Source: a virus. From it: a stretch of 21,257 nucleotides of DNA. Location of the stretch: IMG/VR virus record IMGVR_UViG_3300021085_000268, positions 1 to 21,257 of that record. One strand, written 5' to 3'. Shown piece by piece: positions 12,767-19,658 of this stretch. Under the pieces are notes generated by a model that was given only the letters and a program-made list of their open reading frames with translations, had not been told where the DNA came from and searched no databases. A program made the translations under genes and the position numbers. Every line of letters begins with the position of its first letter. The first letter of the stretch is position 1.

Positions 12767-13904
12767 TGTACACCTTCAATACGTTTTCATAGACCGACTC
12801 AGCAATCTGTTTCATCATCAATGGTGGGACCATACGACCAATACGTTCTGCCTTCTGGTTCCATTTGCCCGTCAGTTTAAAGTCATCGGGAAGAGACATT
12901 ATACGCTTTAATTCCCCTAGTGTCAACTTTCTTGGTTCACTCCAGTGGAATGCACCAGCAGTTGTGTCCCCATTACCCATTGCAGTGAGAGTAGGTGCAG
13001 GCGCTTCGAGAGACACCCGTTTCAGATTGAAGTGATGACCCTTCGGATGATAGTCACCACCAGTCAAAACTTTATCAGGAAAGGTTGGCATTAGGGATCC
13101 AGTGTCTTTCCAGTATGCAGTTCTCTCAAACTTCTCAGTCAGATACTCGACCTCTTCGTTGTCGTACTCTAGACCGACCAAAACATCCTTGAGTGGAATC
13201 GAAGTTCTCGCTGGTTCTGGAAACAAGTGATTCATGGTCAAGAAGTTTAGACCCACTTCATCCGCAACGTCTTGGCGTACTGCAATAAAGATGACACGGC
13301 TGCGAGTCTGTGACACACCATAGTAACGAGAGTCCATGACTTCGGACACCACCTCGTACCCAATGTTCTCGAACTCATTGAGGATACGGTTGTAGTACTC
13401 TTTTGCCTCACCGATAGTAAGACCCTTTACGTTCTCTGCAATGATGACCTTGGGTTGAATCTCGTTAGCAACACGTAGGAACTCAAAGAACAAGTCTTCG
13501 ATGTTCTCTACAATCTTACCATCACTGTAGGACTTAGTCTGTCCCCACCCGTCAGAGTGTTTACCGTCAGATGAATGAGACAGTTTACCAGCGACCGAAA
13601 ATGCAGAGCACGGAGGCGAACCATCAAGGATATCCAACTCACCCTTCTCCAGACCGACGAGGTCCAGAAAATCTTGACCCGTGAGTTCTTTGATATCATT
13701 AGGGACAATAGGGGTGTCTGGATAGTTTTCTTTGTAGGTGACCCGTGCCTCTTCGACAAACTCATTGATGGCTAGAATGTCTGCGCCTGCAAGACGGTAC
13801 CCAGTGGAAGACCCACCACCCCCTGCGAACGTAGAAACTACTTTAAACTTTTTCTGGGATGCCGCATCATAGACATCTTGCAGATTGTACGGATTGTAAC
13901 TCAT
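12756..13904 (-). CDS. C5-cytosine DNA methyltransferase with altered motif X
   Basis: 382 residues with all main C5-methyltransferase motifs: I (STFAGGGGSSTGYRLAG, 24-40), IV with catalytic Cys99 (DGSPPCSAFS), VI (ENV, 157-159), VIII (QTRSRVIFI, from 199), a target-recognition region at about 211-325, IX (LTLGELKRIMSLPDDF) and X. It transfers a one-carbon or related group from a SAM cofactor to cytosine C5 in DNA. Motif X normally reads IGNAVPP or similar; here it is IGRMVPP, so the conserved Asn is Arg357. That residue lies by the cofactor. With the overlapping CmoA-like gene this suggests Cx-SAM as cofactor and a carboxymethyl product. Ordinary self-methylation against restriction is the simpler alternative. 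Confidence 0.92.
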   Translation of the reverse strand: MSYNPYNLQDVYDAASQKKFKVVSTFAGGGGSSTGYRLAGADILAINEFVEEARVTYKENYPDTPIVPNDIKELTGQDFLDLVGLEKGELDILDGSPPCSAFSVAGKLSHSSDGKHSDGWGQTKSYSDGKIVENIEDLFFEFLRVANEIQPKVIIAENVKGLTIGEAKEYYNRILNEFENIGYEVVSEVMDSRYYGVSQTRSRVIFIAVRQDVADEVGLNFLTMNHLFPEPARTSIPLKDVLVGLEYDNEEVEYLTEKFERTAYWKDTGSLMPTFPDKVLTGGDYHPKGHHFNLKRVSLEAPAPTLTAMGNGDTTAGAFHWSEPRKLTLGELKRIMSLPDDFKLTGKWNQKAERIGRMVPPLMMKQIAESVYENVLKVYNER

Positions 13905-13929
13905 AATATACCTTCACTTGTTAATAGAC

Positions 13930-13958
13930 ATTATACATTATATAGCATTGTCTGTCAA
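13930..13958 (-). promoter_or_regulatory. Sigma-70 promoter (perfect consensus) for the methyltransferase pair
   Basis: TTGACA at 13958-13953, 17-base spacer, TATAAT at 13935-13930. The -35 overlaps the stop codon of the upstream AsnB-like gene, so the methyltransferase and CmoA-like genes can be made apart from it. The leader differs from the usual one and gives GAAGG shortly before the ATG. Confidence 0.85.
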
Positions 13959-14764
13959 GTGATAAACTCGATTAGATCATTTTGCCCAGCACTATCTTTC
14001 CAGTCTCGAACTACATCCATAATGCGTGTTCGACGGTATGGATTTATTTCTGGATCTTGCAATAAGTTTTCAAAGTAATCAGGAATGCCTGCGATGAGTT
14101 GAAGATTCTCATGACCTCGCATCTTCAATTCACGAAACTCAGGGAAAGTATCGTAGAGAGGTTTTTTCTTGCACATGTATTTGTGGTCATACTGCATTGC
14201 CCAGTCACGCATTTTGTCCTCTAGGTATGGCGCAATGAGTTTAATCCCACGTTCTTCGGTTAGTTGTTCGAGTTGACGGACACCAGCAGGATTGTCAGAT
14301 GCGAAATACTTGTTTCTAAAACCATCGAACAACTCTTTGGTGTCACTGAAGTGCATGTGGCACTTCTTGGATGATCCCCACCAACCATCTGCCGCAACAC
14401 CTGAGAGCACCTCATCCTCTTGAATGTATGGCATCATGTGTAGGAAAGGAAAGGTGCACTCAACCTGTGTCTTCTTTATACAGTGGTAGTTATTGACCAG
14501 AGTGAAGAAGTCTTCTTTGAGGTTATCAACCGGAACGTCAATCGCAGTGAAGTCCCACCCGAAGTGTTCCGCAGCAATACGTGCACCGATACTGTCAGAC
14601 GTTTCTTTACCATCAACATAGAATGAGTAACAGGACAGTTTCTTATCAAGACGATGTGCAGAGAACGCAAGACTCAAACTATCCGCTCCAGCAGACAAAA
14701 AACAGCCTACCCTGTTAGAGGTAGACTGTCTGTCTATAATGTCAGTTAGTATCGTGTCGATCAT
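13955..14764 (-). CDS. Asparagine-synthetase-like PP-loop ATPase (no glutaminase domain)
   Basis: 269 residues. The PP-loop FLSAGADS (22-29) that binds ATP and the later block VLSGVAADGWWG (119-130) match the C-terminal synthetase domain of asparagine synthetase B, where the SGGxDS and SGxGxDExFGG motifs sit in the same order. Such domains adenylate a carboxylate, then replace AMP with ammonia or another amine. The N-terminal glutaminase domain of AsnB is absent, so nitrogen must come from free ammonia, another amine or a partner. It lies nine bases after the helicase stop and 50 bases before the methyltransferase. This context suggests it could act on a carboxylated DNA base, but a nucleotide, tRNA or small-molecule substrate is also possible. 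Confidence 0.8.
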   Translation of the reverse strand: MIDTILTDIIDRQSTSNRVGCFLSAGADSLSLAFSAHRLDKKLSCYSFYVDGKETSDSIGARIAAEHFGWDFTAIDVPVDNLKEDFFTLVNNYHCIKKTQVECTFPFLHMMPYIQEDEVLSGVAADGWWGSSKKCHMHFSDTKELFDGFRNKYFASDNPAGVRQLEQLTEERGIKLIAPYLEDKMRDWAMQYDHKYMCKKKPLYDTFPEFRELKMRGHENLQLIAGIPDYFENLLQDPEINPYRRTRIMDVVRDWKDSAGQNDLIEFIT

Positions 14765-14773
14765 AAGTATAGA

Positions 14774-16360
14774 TTATACCACACGTAGGACGGGTTGTAC
14801 AGACTGTTCTTCACCAAAAGTGTAACCACACTCTGGACAAGTCAATACATCACTCTCTAATAGACGAAGGTTGCGTTCGTCTTCTTCGACAGAGTTATAC
14901 TGTTCACGTATCTCATCGAACGCCTTGTTCCACATAACGTTGTCTGGTGCAAAGAACTTGAATGACAAATCATCTAATAGGTCCGCACGATCCTTGTATG
15001 AAAGATTCGGTTGCATAAAGTAGTTTAAGTAACCAAACACGCCTTTGTCCTTATTGAACTTAAGCACATTTTTATTTAGAAGTAATCGCATCAAACGACC
15101 AATCTGCTGTTCACTTACACCGGATACAAAAGACATCTTGAATCCTTTCTGAGGATTACGGAACTTTCTTGTACTAGTTCGCAGCATAACTCCGCATGAG
15201 AGGTTGTTAATACTCATACCAACTTTCGCCTTCTGCTTAACTAACAAGATGGCAGGTAATTCTTTGTCGTCTGCTATAAGTTTCTTAGCATCAGCAGATG
15301 ACTTGAGATTTCTAATCGGAGATAAGGTAGATCGCGAATACTCTCGATTACCATCACACGTCATCTCAACAATCGCACCCTTACCTTCCTGAGGCCAATA
15401 ATCTTTGTGTGCATTCTTCATCATGAGCTCTTGAAAAATGGAAAGGGTACGATCAGTTCGCCATTGTTCATCGGTAGCGTTACTGTTAGCAGCCCAGACT
15501 ACCATACTGCGCTTCAATCCAGTCACGTGTCGTTTCCAGTAAATCTCCTCTAATTGTGTTTCTAACAATGCGCGTACTGTATCTTCATTCAGTGCATCGA
15601 AGGTAGACAATTCCTTATATGGAGAAACAAATCCTGTCAATGATGACTTCTCTTGAGCATTCGCAACTACGTCAAACTTCAACGTACCTCTAGGTTGAAG
15701 ATCTACATAGTCTTCAGTTAATTTAAAGTTATCACATTGGTGTAAAAGTTCAGCTGAGGCAGTTGCAGTCAAACCGAACAAATATGGGGATGATTGCGCA
15801 AATTCTTCATTGAAGATGTATGCAGATGCAGCGTAGTGACCAATCTTAGAACCTTTATCTATCTCATAGTTCTGAGAACATGATGTCAACCAAGTGTGAG
15901 CTTCATCTACGAAAATTGCACACTTATCATAACCAACCATTGATAGATAGCGAGCAAAACGCTTTTTTGCAGTTACGTACATGTATTGATGTGTCGTGAG
16001 GATGATTGTCGGATTACAAGGTGAACCGTGTTCCTCAATGTCTTCAAATAATGTATTGAGTTGCTCTTTACTCGTACCAACCGCATCAACGACATCAAAG
16101 ATTGATTCTAGACGACGACGAGCGTTCATGAACTCATCCATATCGGGGATTTCGGTCAATGGAAAAGAAATGACAAACAATTGCACACCCTGCTTGATGA
16201 GCTCCGGAACAAAGCTGTTTGCTACTGAGAAAGTCTTACCAGTAGACATTTTCGCGTTTATAATATTCATCACATTCAAAGGTAATGAGGTTGGGTCTGC
16301 CTTAAGTAAAGGCATAACCTGATCTACTATAGACTGGTTTGGTGGCGTATAAAATTTCAT
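14774..16360 (-). CDS. DEAH-box SF2 helicase/ATPase
   Basis: 528 residues. Walker A is AKMSTGKTF (36-44, Lys42), motif II is VDEAHTW (DEAH at 152-155), and motif III is LTATAS. A C-terminal helicase lobe carries a Q/R-rich stretch SGVSEQQIGRLMRLL (motif VI-like). The end holds CPECGYTF (508-515), a single CxxC zinc-like pair. It is an NTP-driven DNA or RNA translocase of the type found in several T4-like phages; T4 UvsW and restriction-type helicases belong to the same superfamily. Its own palindrome-bearing promoter starts the operon that runs into the AsnB-like gene. Confidence 0.85.
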   Translation of the reverse strand: MKFYTPPNQSIVDQVMPLLKADPTSLPLNVMNIINAKMSTGKTFSVANSFVPELIKQGVQLFVISFPLTEIPDMDEFMNARRRLESIFDVVDAVGTSKEQLNTLFEDIEEHGSPCNPTIILTTHQYMYVTAKKRFARYLSMVGYDKCAIFVDEAHTWLTSCSQNYEIDKGSKIGHYAASAYIFNEEFAQSSPYLFGLTATASAELLHQCDNFKLTEDYVDLQPRGTLKFDVVANAQEKSSLTGFVSPYKELSTFDALNEDTVRALLETQLEEIYWKRHVTGLKRSMVVWAANSNATDEQWRTDRTLSIFQELMMKNAHKDYWPQEGKGAIVEMTCDGNREYSRSTLSPIRNLKSSADAKKLIADDKELPAILLVKQKAKVGMSINNLSCGVMLRTSTRKFRNPQKGFKMSFVSGVSEQQIGRLMRLLLNKNVLKFNKDKGVFGYLNYFMQPNLSYKDRADLLDDLSFKFFAPDNVMWNKAFDEIREQYNSVEEDERNLRLLESDVLTCPECGYTFGEEQSVQPVLRVV

Positions 16361-16394
16361 AACAAATAATCTCTCACTATTAATTTATGTAGCT

Positions 16395-16424
16395 ATAGTA
16401 ACACACGTTTCTATAACATGTCAA
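16395..16424 (-). promoter_or_regulatory. Sigma-70-like promoter with palindromic operator
   Basis: TTGACA at 16424-16419, 18-base spacer, TACTAT at 16400-16395 (a weak -10), leader AGCTACATAAATTAATAG then GTGAGAG. The spacer dyad ACATGTT-ATAG-AAACGTGT resembles those at 12029 and 17311. Confidence 0.65.
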
Positions 16425-16669
16425 CTGTTTTGCTCAACTATTTTAGCAATATCTTTCTTGTTTAACTTACGGAACTTACGACGGGACACAGACCACGACT
16501 TCTTAGGTGCTTTGAACATCTGTATCCGTCCGGTTGAACTGGCGACATAACCCATGAGGTCAGTCCCCTTGGTGATGTAGGTGTGGTTAGGAATAGGTTC
16601 CCCATTCCAGTCGGTTATCTCTTCGCGCCACAGGAAGTGACACGCTTCTTCAAGACTAAGCGTACTCAT
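16421..16669 (-). CDS. Hypothetical protein with basic C-terminus
   Basis: 82 residues (MSTLSLEEACHFLWREEITD), with a basic region KAPKKSWSVSRRKFRKLNKK. No family recognised. It overlaps the upstream gene by 14 bases. Its end overlaps the helicase promoter. Confidence 0.6.
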   Translation of the reverse strand: MSTLSLEEACHFLWREEITDWNGEPIPNHTYITKGTDLMGYVASSTGRIQMFKAPKKSWSVSRRKFRKLNKKDIAKIVEQNS

Positions 16670-16868
16670 ATTTGTCTCCGTAGATTTCGGCCATCACTGC
16701 ATCAACTTCTTGTGCAGTAAGAGTATCATCAACGACGATGCAATCGACATCACCATTGAGTAACAAGAACTCCATTTTGGTGGTGAAGATGTCCTTGGTT
16801 CGATTGTAGTAGTAGACGAAGGTGTTCTCAGTCTTGTTTTTGTAAACGGTCATAGGTAAGTCAGTCAT
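16656..16868 (-). CDS. Hypothetical protein
   Basis: 70 residues from the ATG at 16868, one base past the upstream stop with GGAG well placed; the longer reading from 16886 would overlap that gene. Contains VYKNKTENTFVYYYNRTKDI. No family recognised. Confidence 0.6.
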   Translation of the reverse strand: MTDLPMTVYKNKTENTFVYYYNRTKDIFTTKMEFLLLNGDVDCIVVDDTLTAQEVDAVMAEIYGDKYEYA

Positions 16869-16869
16869 A

Positions 16870-17250
16870 TTAAAACTCCATCGCAAGTTGTTGTCCAGCA
16901 GAAAGGTTGATGACTTTCATCATCTTCATCATGTTACTATTAAGATAGTGACGGTCCATTGGATTAGGACCAGTAGCAATGCTGTAGTAGTCAGCATTTG
17001 TCAGTGGATCACTCGTAGGTAGGTCACGGTGAACAAACATCACCTCACCTTCTTGAACACCTTTACCATTTGTAAACTGAATGGTCTCACCGACTTCAGC
17101 GAAGTCAGAACAGTTAGTGAACTCACGTGCAGTAGAAACATGCAAGGCAGATGGGTTTGGATACGACTCCATGTGATCATATGCGTCTTGGTAAGTCTCG
17201 AACGGACCTGCCGCTCTCATGTTTTTGTAGTTCTTCATAACGTAGTACAT
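16870..17250 (-). CDS. Hypothetical protein
   Basis: 126 residues from the ATG at 17250 (MYYVMKNYKNMRAAGPFETY), just after a GAGAGAG ribosome site; a TTG two codons earlier is not needed. Contains AGPFETYQDAYDHMES and a C-terminal Met-rich segment (NSNMMKMMKVINL). I do not recognise a family. Confidence 0.65.
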   Translation of the reverse strand: MYYVMKNYKNMRAAGPFETYQDAYDHMESYPNPSALHVSTAREFTNCSDFAEVGETIQFTNGKGVQEGEVMFVHRDLPTSDPLTNADYYSIATGPNPMDRHYLNSNMMKMMKVINLSAGQQLAMEF

Positions 17251-17281
17251 AATCAACTCTCTCTATCAATTCAATGTAAGC

Positions 17282-17311
17282 ATTATACCACATGTTTTTA
17301 CAACATGTCAA
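17282..17311 (-). promoter_or_regulatory. Sigma-70 promoter with near-perfect palindrome
   Basis: TTGACA at 17311-17306, 18-base spacer ending TGTGG, TATAAT at 17287-17282. ACATGTT-GTAAA-AACATGT overlaps the -35 and spacer: the best copy of the shared dyad, a likely repressor or activator site. Confidence 0.8.
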
Positions 17312-17329
17312 GGCATTATGCTAAATTAA

Positions 17330-17575
17330 TTACCAAACCTGATCGCCAGTGGTACGGAATCGCAAAAGGGGACGTAACTCTTGACCCAACTCACGAGTAG
17401 TCATGTTGTCTGCACCACACAAACATTGTTGGCTGCTATGAAAGTCACGGAAAAACTGTTCATCAAGATCTGACTCAACACAGTCTTCAAGACTCCAGTC
17501 TGCAAACAAATCGTCTAGCATCATCTGGTTCTCTTCGCTCATGTACCGTGTGTGGGAGGCGTATTGCAGTTCCAT
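17330..17575 (-). CDS. Hypothetical acidic protein
   Basis: 81 residues (MELQYASHTRYMSEENQMML), acidic in the middle (DWSLEDCVESDLDEQF), with a single CxC (QQCLCG) near residue 52. No family recognised. It follows its own promoter; a GGAAATAG sequence lies just before the ATG. Confidence 0.6.
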   Translation of the reverse strand: MELQYASHTRYMSEENQMMLDDLFADWSLEDCVESDLDEQFFRDFHSSQQCLCGADNMTTRELGQELRPLLRFRTTGDQVW

Positions 17576-17609
17576 CTCTATTTCCTTATTAACTCGACTT
17601 TATGTAGCT

Positions 17610-17637
17610 ATTATACCAAAATTTAAAAGAAAGTCAA
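17610..17637 (-). promoter_or_regulatory. Sigma-70 promoter with extended -10
   Basis: TTGACT at 17637-17632, 16-base spacer ending TTTGG, TATAAT at 17615-17610, leader AGCTACATAAAGTCGAG. Nearly the same -35 to leader layout as the promoter at 8644. Confidence 0.8.
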
Positions 17638-17668
17638 CACTTAAGCGTGACTAATTTTAGGTAATAAG

Positions 17669-18103
17669 TCACATTGCCATTAGGGTGTCTACTAAGTTCA
17701 TTAGTACTGCTGTACCTGATATGGAACTCCCTATCATGATTGCTTTGTCATTCCAGCAATGACCAACATAAACCCATGCGGTAGCAGCAGACGCATAACA
17801 TACCTGTCCTAGGATACTGAACCCTGCACTCATAGTAAACACTCCAACCACACCAAGTACAGTTGCACCCCACTTGACATAACTATCAATGGTACCCGTT
17901 GGTGTTGCTGGTTTCAAGTCCTCGACTTCTAGTTGAAGTTCTTCCATCTCTTGTTTGAGACGTTTACGTTCAACGTTGAGTTCCATCGCAAGTCTCCCTG
18001 CTCTGGACATAGTACTACCGGCAAACTCCTCCTTTACCTCCGGACTAATTTGACTCTCGACCTTTGCTACACGCTGGTCTTCTTCGGTGGAACTTATACT
18101 CAT
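17669..18103 (-). CDS. Coiled-coil membrane protein
   Basis: 144 residues. Residues about 30-65 form a charged coiled coil (AMELNVERKRLKQEMEELQ), then hydrophobic segments follow (VKWGATVLGVVGVFTMSAGF, SILGQVCYASAATAWVYVG, IMIGSSISGTAVLMNLV), likely three membrane helices. A holin-like role is conceivable but lysis genes are not adjacent. It abuts the upstream gene with a one-base overlap. Confidence 0.65.
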   Translation of the reverse strand: MSISSTEEDQRVAKVESQISPEVKEEFAGSTMSRAGRLAMELNVERKRLKQEMEELQLEVEDLKPATPTGTIDSYVKWGATVLGVVGVFTMSAGFSILGQVCYASAATAWVYVGHCWNDKAIMIGSSISGTAVLMNLVDTLMAM

Positions 18104-18399
18104 TATCTTCTCATAGACGCGAGGTCTTTCATCTGTTGTTCATCAATGACGGGGATAGCATTGGATTTGTGCATGGTACCGATACCCTTGACTAGGGTTC
18201 CGGTGTAGTTCATTCTCTCTTTCTTTTCGGTACTGAAGGTACCAGAATCATGAGACTTATAAACTGGAGTTTCCCTTCGGTAGGGTTCGGCCGTGACTTC
18301 CATAGGTTGGAATCTGGGGGTGGGTTTCTTCTTGGTAGACCAAGCGTTGTACTTCTTCTTTCTACCAGTGGGGGTATGTCGCATGGAACCGTGGATCAT
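18103..18399 (-). CDS. Conserved basic phage protein of unknown function
   Basis: 98 residues from the ATG at 18399 (MIHGSMRHTPTGRKKKYNAW). The opening RHTPTGRKKK and the end YTGTLVKGIGTMHKSNAIPV with DLASMRR are a recognisable pattern of a T4-like phage family without known role. The stretch is unstructured-looking and basic, with Thr, Pro and Lys. An earlier TTG at 18411 is in frame, but the ATG fits better. Confidence 0.65.
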   Translation of the reverse strand: MIHGSMRHTPTGRKKKYNAWSTKKKPTPRFQPMEVTAEPYRRETPVYKSHDSGTFSTEKKERMNYTGTLVKGIGTMHKSNAIPVIDEQQMKDLASMRR

Positions 18400-18437
18400 A
18401 ATAAGTCTCAATTTGTTTCATAAAATATACAATGTAC

Positions 18438-18467
18438 ATTATACGACACACTCTAGGGTGCTGTCAA
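18438..18467 (-). promoter_or_regulatory. Sigma-70 promoter
   Basis: TTGACA at 18467-18462, 18-base spacer, TATAAT at 18443-18438. The leader lacks AGCTACATAAATTGA but contains CAAATTGAGAC. It overlaps the end of the small reading frame at 18453. Confidence 0.7.
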
Positions 18468-18593
18468 GTGTACAATCTTCTTGCATTCATTAAATCGTCG
18501 GATACTCGTAAGTACACCGAACAGGTCATCGTCCGCCTTCTGAGCAAATCCCAACCAAAGTATTAATAAGATACGAAGTACCCAAAGACTTAT
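18453..18593 (-). CDS. Candidate 46-residue membrane protein without ATG/GTG start
   Basis: The only open frame in the 122-base space between the promoter at 18467 and the gene at 18590. It reads (I)SLWVLRILLILWLGFA, then QKADDDLFGVLTSIRRFNEC and KKIVHLTAP: a membrane helix followed by a polar, basic tail, which is protein-like. The frame overlaps the upstream stop as GAAATAAG. No ATG, GTG or good TTG starts it; an ATA (18593) or a -1 shift from the upstream gene would be needed. It may also be a sequence error. Confidence 0.35.
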   Translation of the reverse strand: MSLWVLRILLILWLGFAQKADDDLFGVLTSIRRFNECKKIVHLTAP

Positions 18594-19138
18594 TTCTCTA
18601 GGAACCACTTAGGAACCTCACGATTGGTCCACTTGGCAAAATACTTTTTCTCTTCACGGTAGTACTTGCGGTACCCTTCGGTAACGACAGTCTCCTTGCA
18701 GTAGTCAGGCATACACTGAGGCATGACAGTCTCTCGGCTAAACTGATTGATGTTGCGTGGAGAGAACCACAGAAGTCCGGACAACTTCTCATAGGTAGCA
18801 TGGACACGACTGTATCGGTGGGTGTACTCTTTTGCACACGCAACGAAGTGATCGTACAACCATCGGTAGTTTTCATTGGTCTCGCGACACCAGATAGCAG
18901 ATGGGTGGTTCTTATGTGCAACCTTGTACAAGAGATTCTCACGTGCTTCGCCTTCGACTATATAATGGTCTACCATCCGTTTTCCGGACTTGGAAGGGCG
19001 ACGCTCAACCGTACCGTCAAGGACACGATGTGCAGTCGATAGTAGCTGACCGTATTCGGTAACCATCTTGACTACGTGTTTGTCGCACATCATCTGTGCA
19101 GAAATGACTGGATCGTCGTCTAATCTAAAAATATTCAT
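18590..19138 (-). CDS. Conserved phage protein (MNIFxLDxDP family), unknown function
   Basis: 182 residues. The opening MNIFRLDDDPVISAQMMCDK followed by HVVKMVTEYGQLLSTAHRVL is very typical of a family widespread in T4-like and marine phages. Other conserved parts are HPSAIWCRETNENYRWLYDHF, MPDYCK and AKWTNREVPKWF. No enzymatic assignment can be proved; annotation in databases varies. It is a single gene with its own consensus promoter. Confidence 0.75.
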   Translation of the reverse strand: MNIFRLDDDPVISAQMMCDKHVVKMVTEYGQLLSTAHRVLDGTVERRPSKSGKRMVDHYIVEGEARENLLYKVAHKNHPSAIWCRETNENYRWLYDHFVACAKEYTHRYSRVHATYEKLSGLLWFSPRNINQFSRETVMPQCMPDYCKETVVTEGYRKYYREEKKYFAKWTNREVPKWFLEK

Positions 19139-19165
19139 ATAGTATCTCCCCTATTGAGTTAAGAT

Positions 19166-19194
19166 ATTATATACGAATAATCGGCATCTGTCAA
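19166..19194 (-). promoter_or_regulatory. Sigma-70 promoter (perfect consensus)
   Basis: TTGACA at 19194-19189, 17-base spacer, TATAAT at 19171-19166. The -35 overlaps the stop codon of the C93-like peptidase gene. A GGGGAGA ribosome site follows before the ATG at 19138. Confidence 0.8.
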
Positions 19195-19637
19195 CCTTTT
19201 TTAGAAATTAATTTCATTCTCTGTATTAGCGACGATTTCGACATCTTGACGATCACAAGTAACGGGTCATACATCCACAGATACTTCTTATGTCCTGCTC
19301 TCTCCAGCACTTCCCACGGTACAAACCTCTTGGACCAATTGTCAATGTATAGGTTTCCCACCCGTAGAACCACATGGCCTTCACCTTTCTTGGTGATGAC
19401 CCTTCGCAGTTGTGCTTGCATGGTGATGACATTAATCCAGAAGTTGATCATAGATTTACCACTCATCAACCACAATAGAGTCAATGCGTAATCCTCACAG
19501 TCTCCCTCGTACGGGGGTTCCTTCATAATGACCCATCGGTCAAACCCATGTTGGTCACTATCATATACATACTTCCACGTCTCGTTCAAGTGAGCGACGT
19601 GCTCTTCCTTGTTTAATAAGTCTAACATATTTTTCAT
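19191..19637 (-). CDS. Transglutaminase-like cysteine peptidase (C93/BTLCP-like)
   Basis: 148 residues. Cys47 (EGDCEDYALTLLWLM), His88 (GEGHVVLRVGN) and Asp99 (YIDN) form the Cys-His-Asp order of bacterial transglutaminase-like cysteine peptidases (family C93). Host members process periplasmic adhesins; a phage member could cut a cell-surface or virion protein. The N-terminal 40 residues lead straight into the domain, with no clear signal peptide. It lies behind a T4 late promoter, so it is probably a late protein. Confidence 0.7.
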   Translation of the reverse strand: MKNMLDLLNKEEHVAHLNETWKYVYDSDQHGFDRWVIMKEPPYEGDCEDYALTLLWLMSGKSMINFWINVITMQAQLRRVITKKGEGHVVLRVGNLYIDNWSKRFVPWEVLERAGHKKYLWMYDPLLVIVKMSKSSLIQRMKLISKKG

Positions 19638-19658
19638 CCATTGAATAATACTATTTTT

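Noticed and set aside
14773-14801. Promoter before the AsnB-like gene (TGGTATAAT at 14781-14773)
   Set aside because: A good extended -10 overlaps the helicase stop codon, but no real -35 is found and the gene is nine bases from the helicase; probably co-transcribed. Kept as a weak possibility only.
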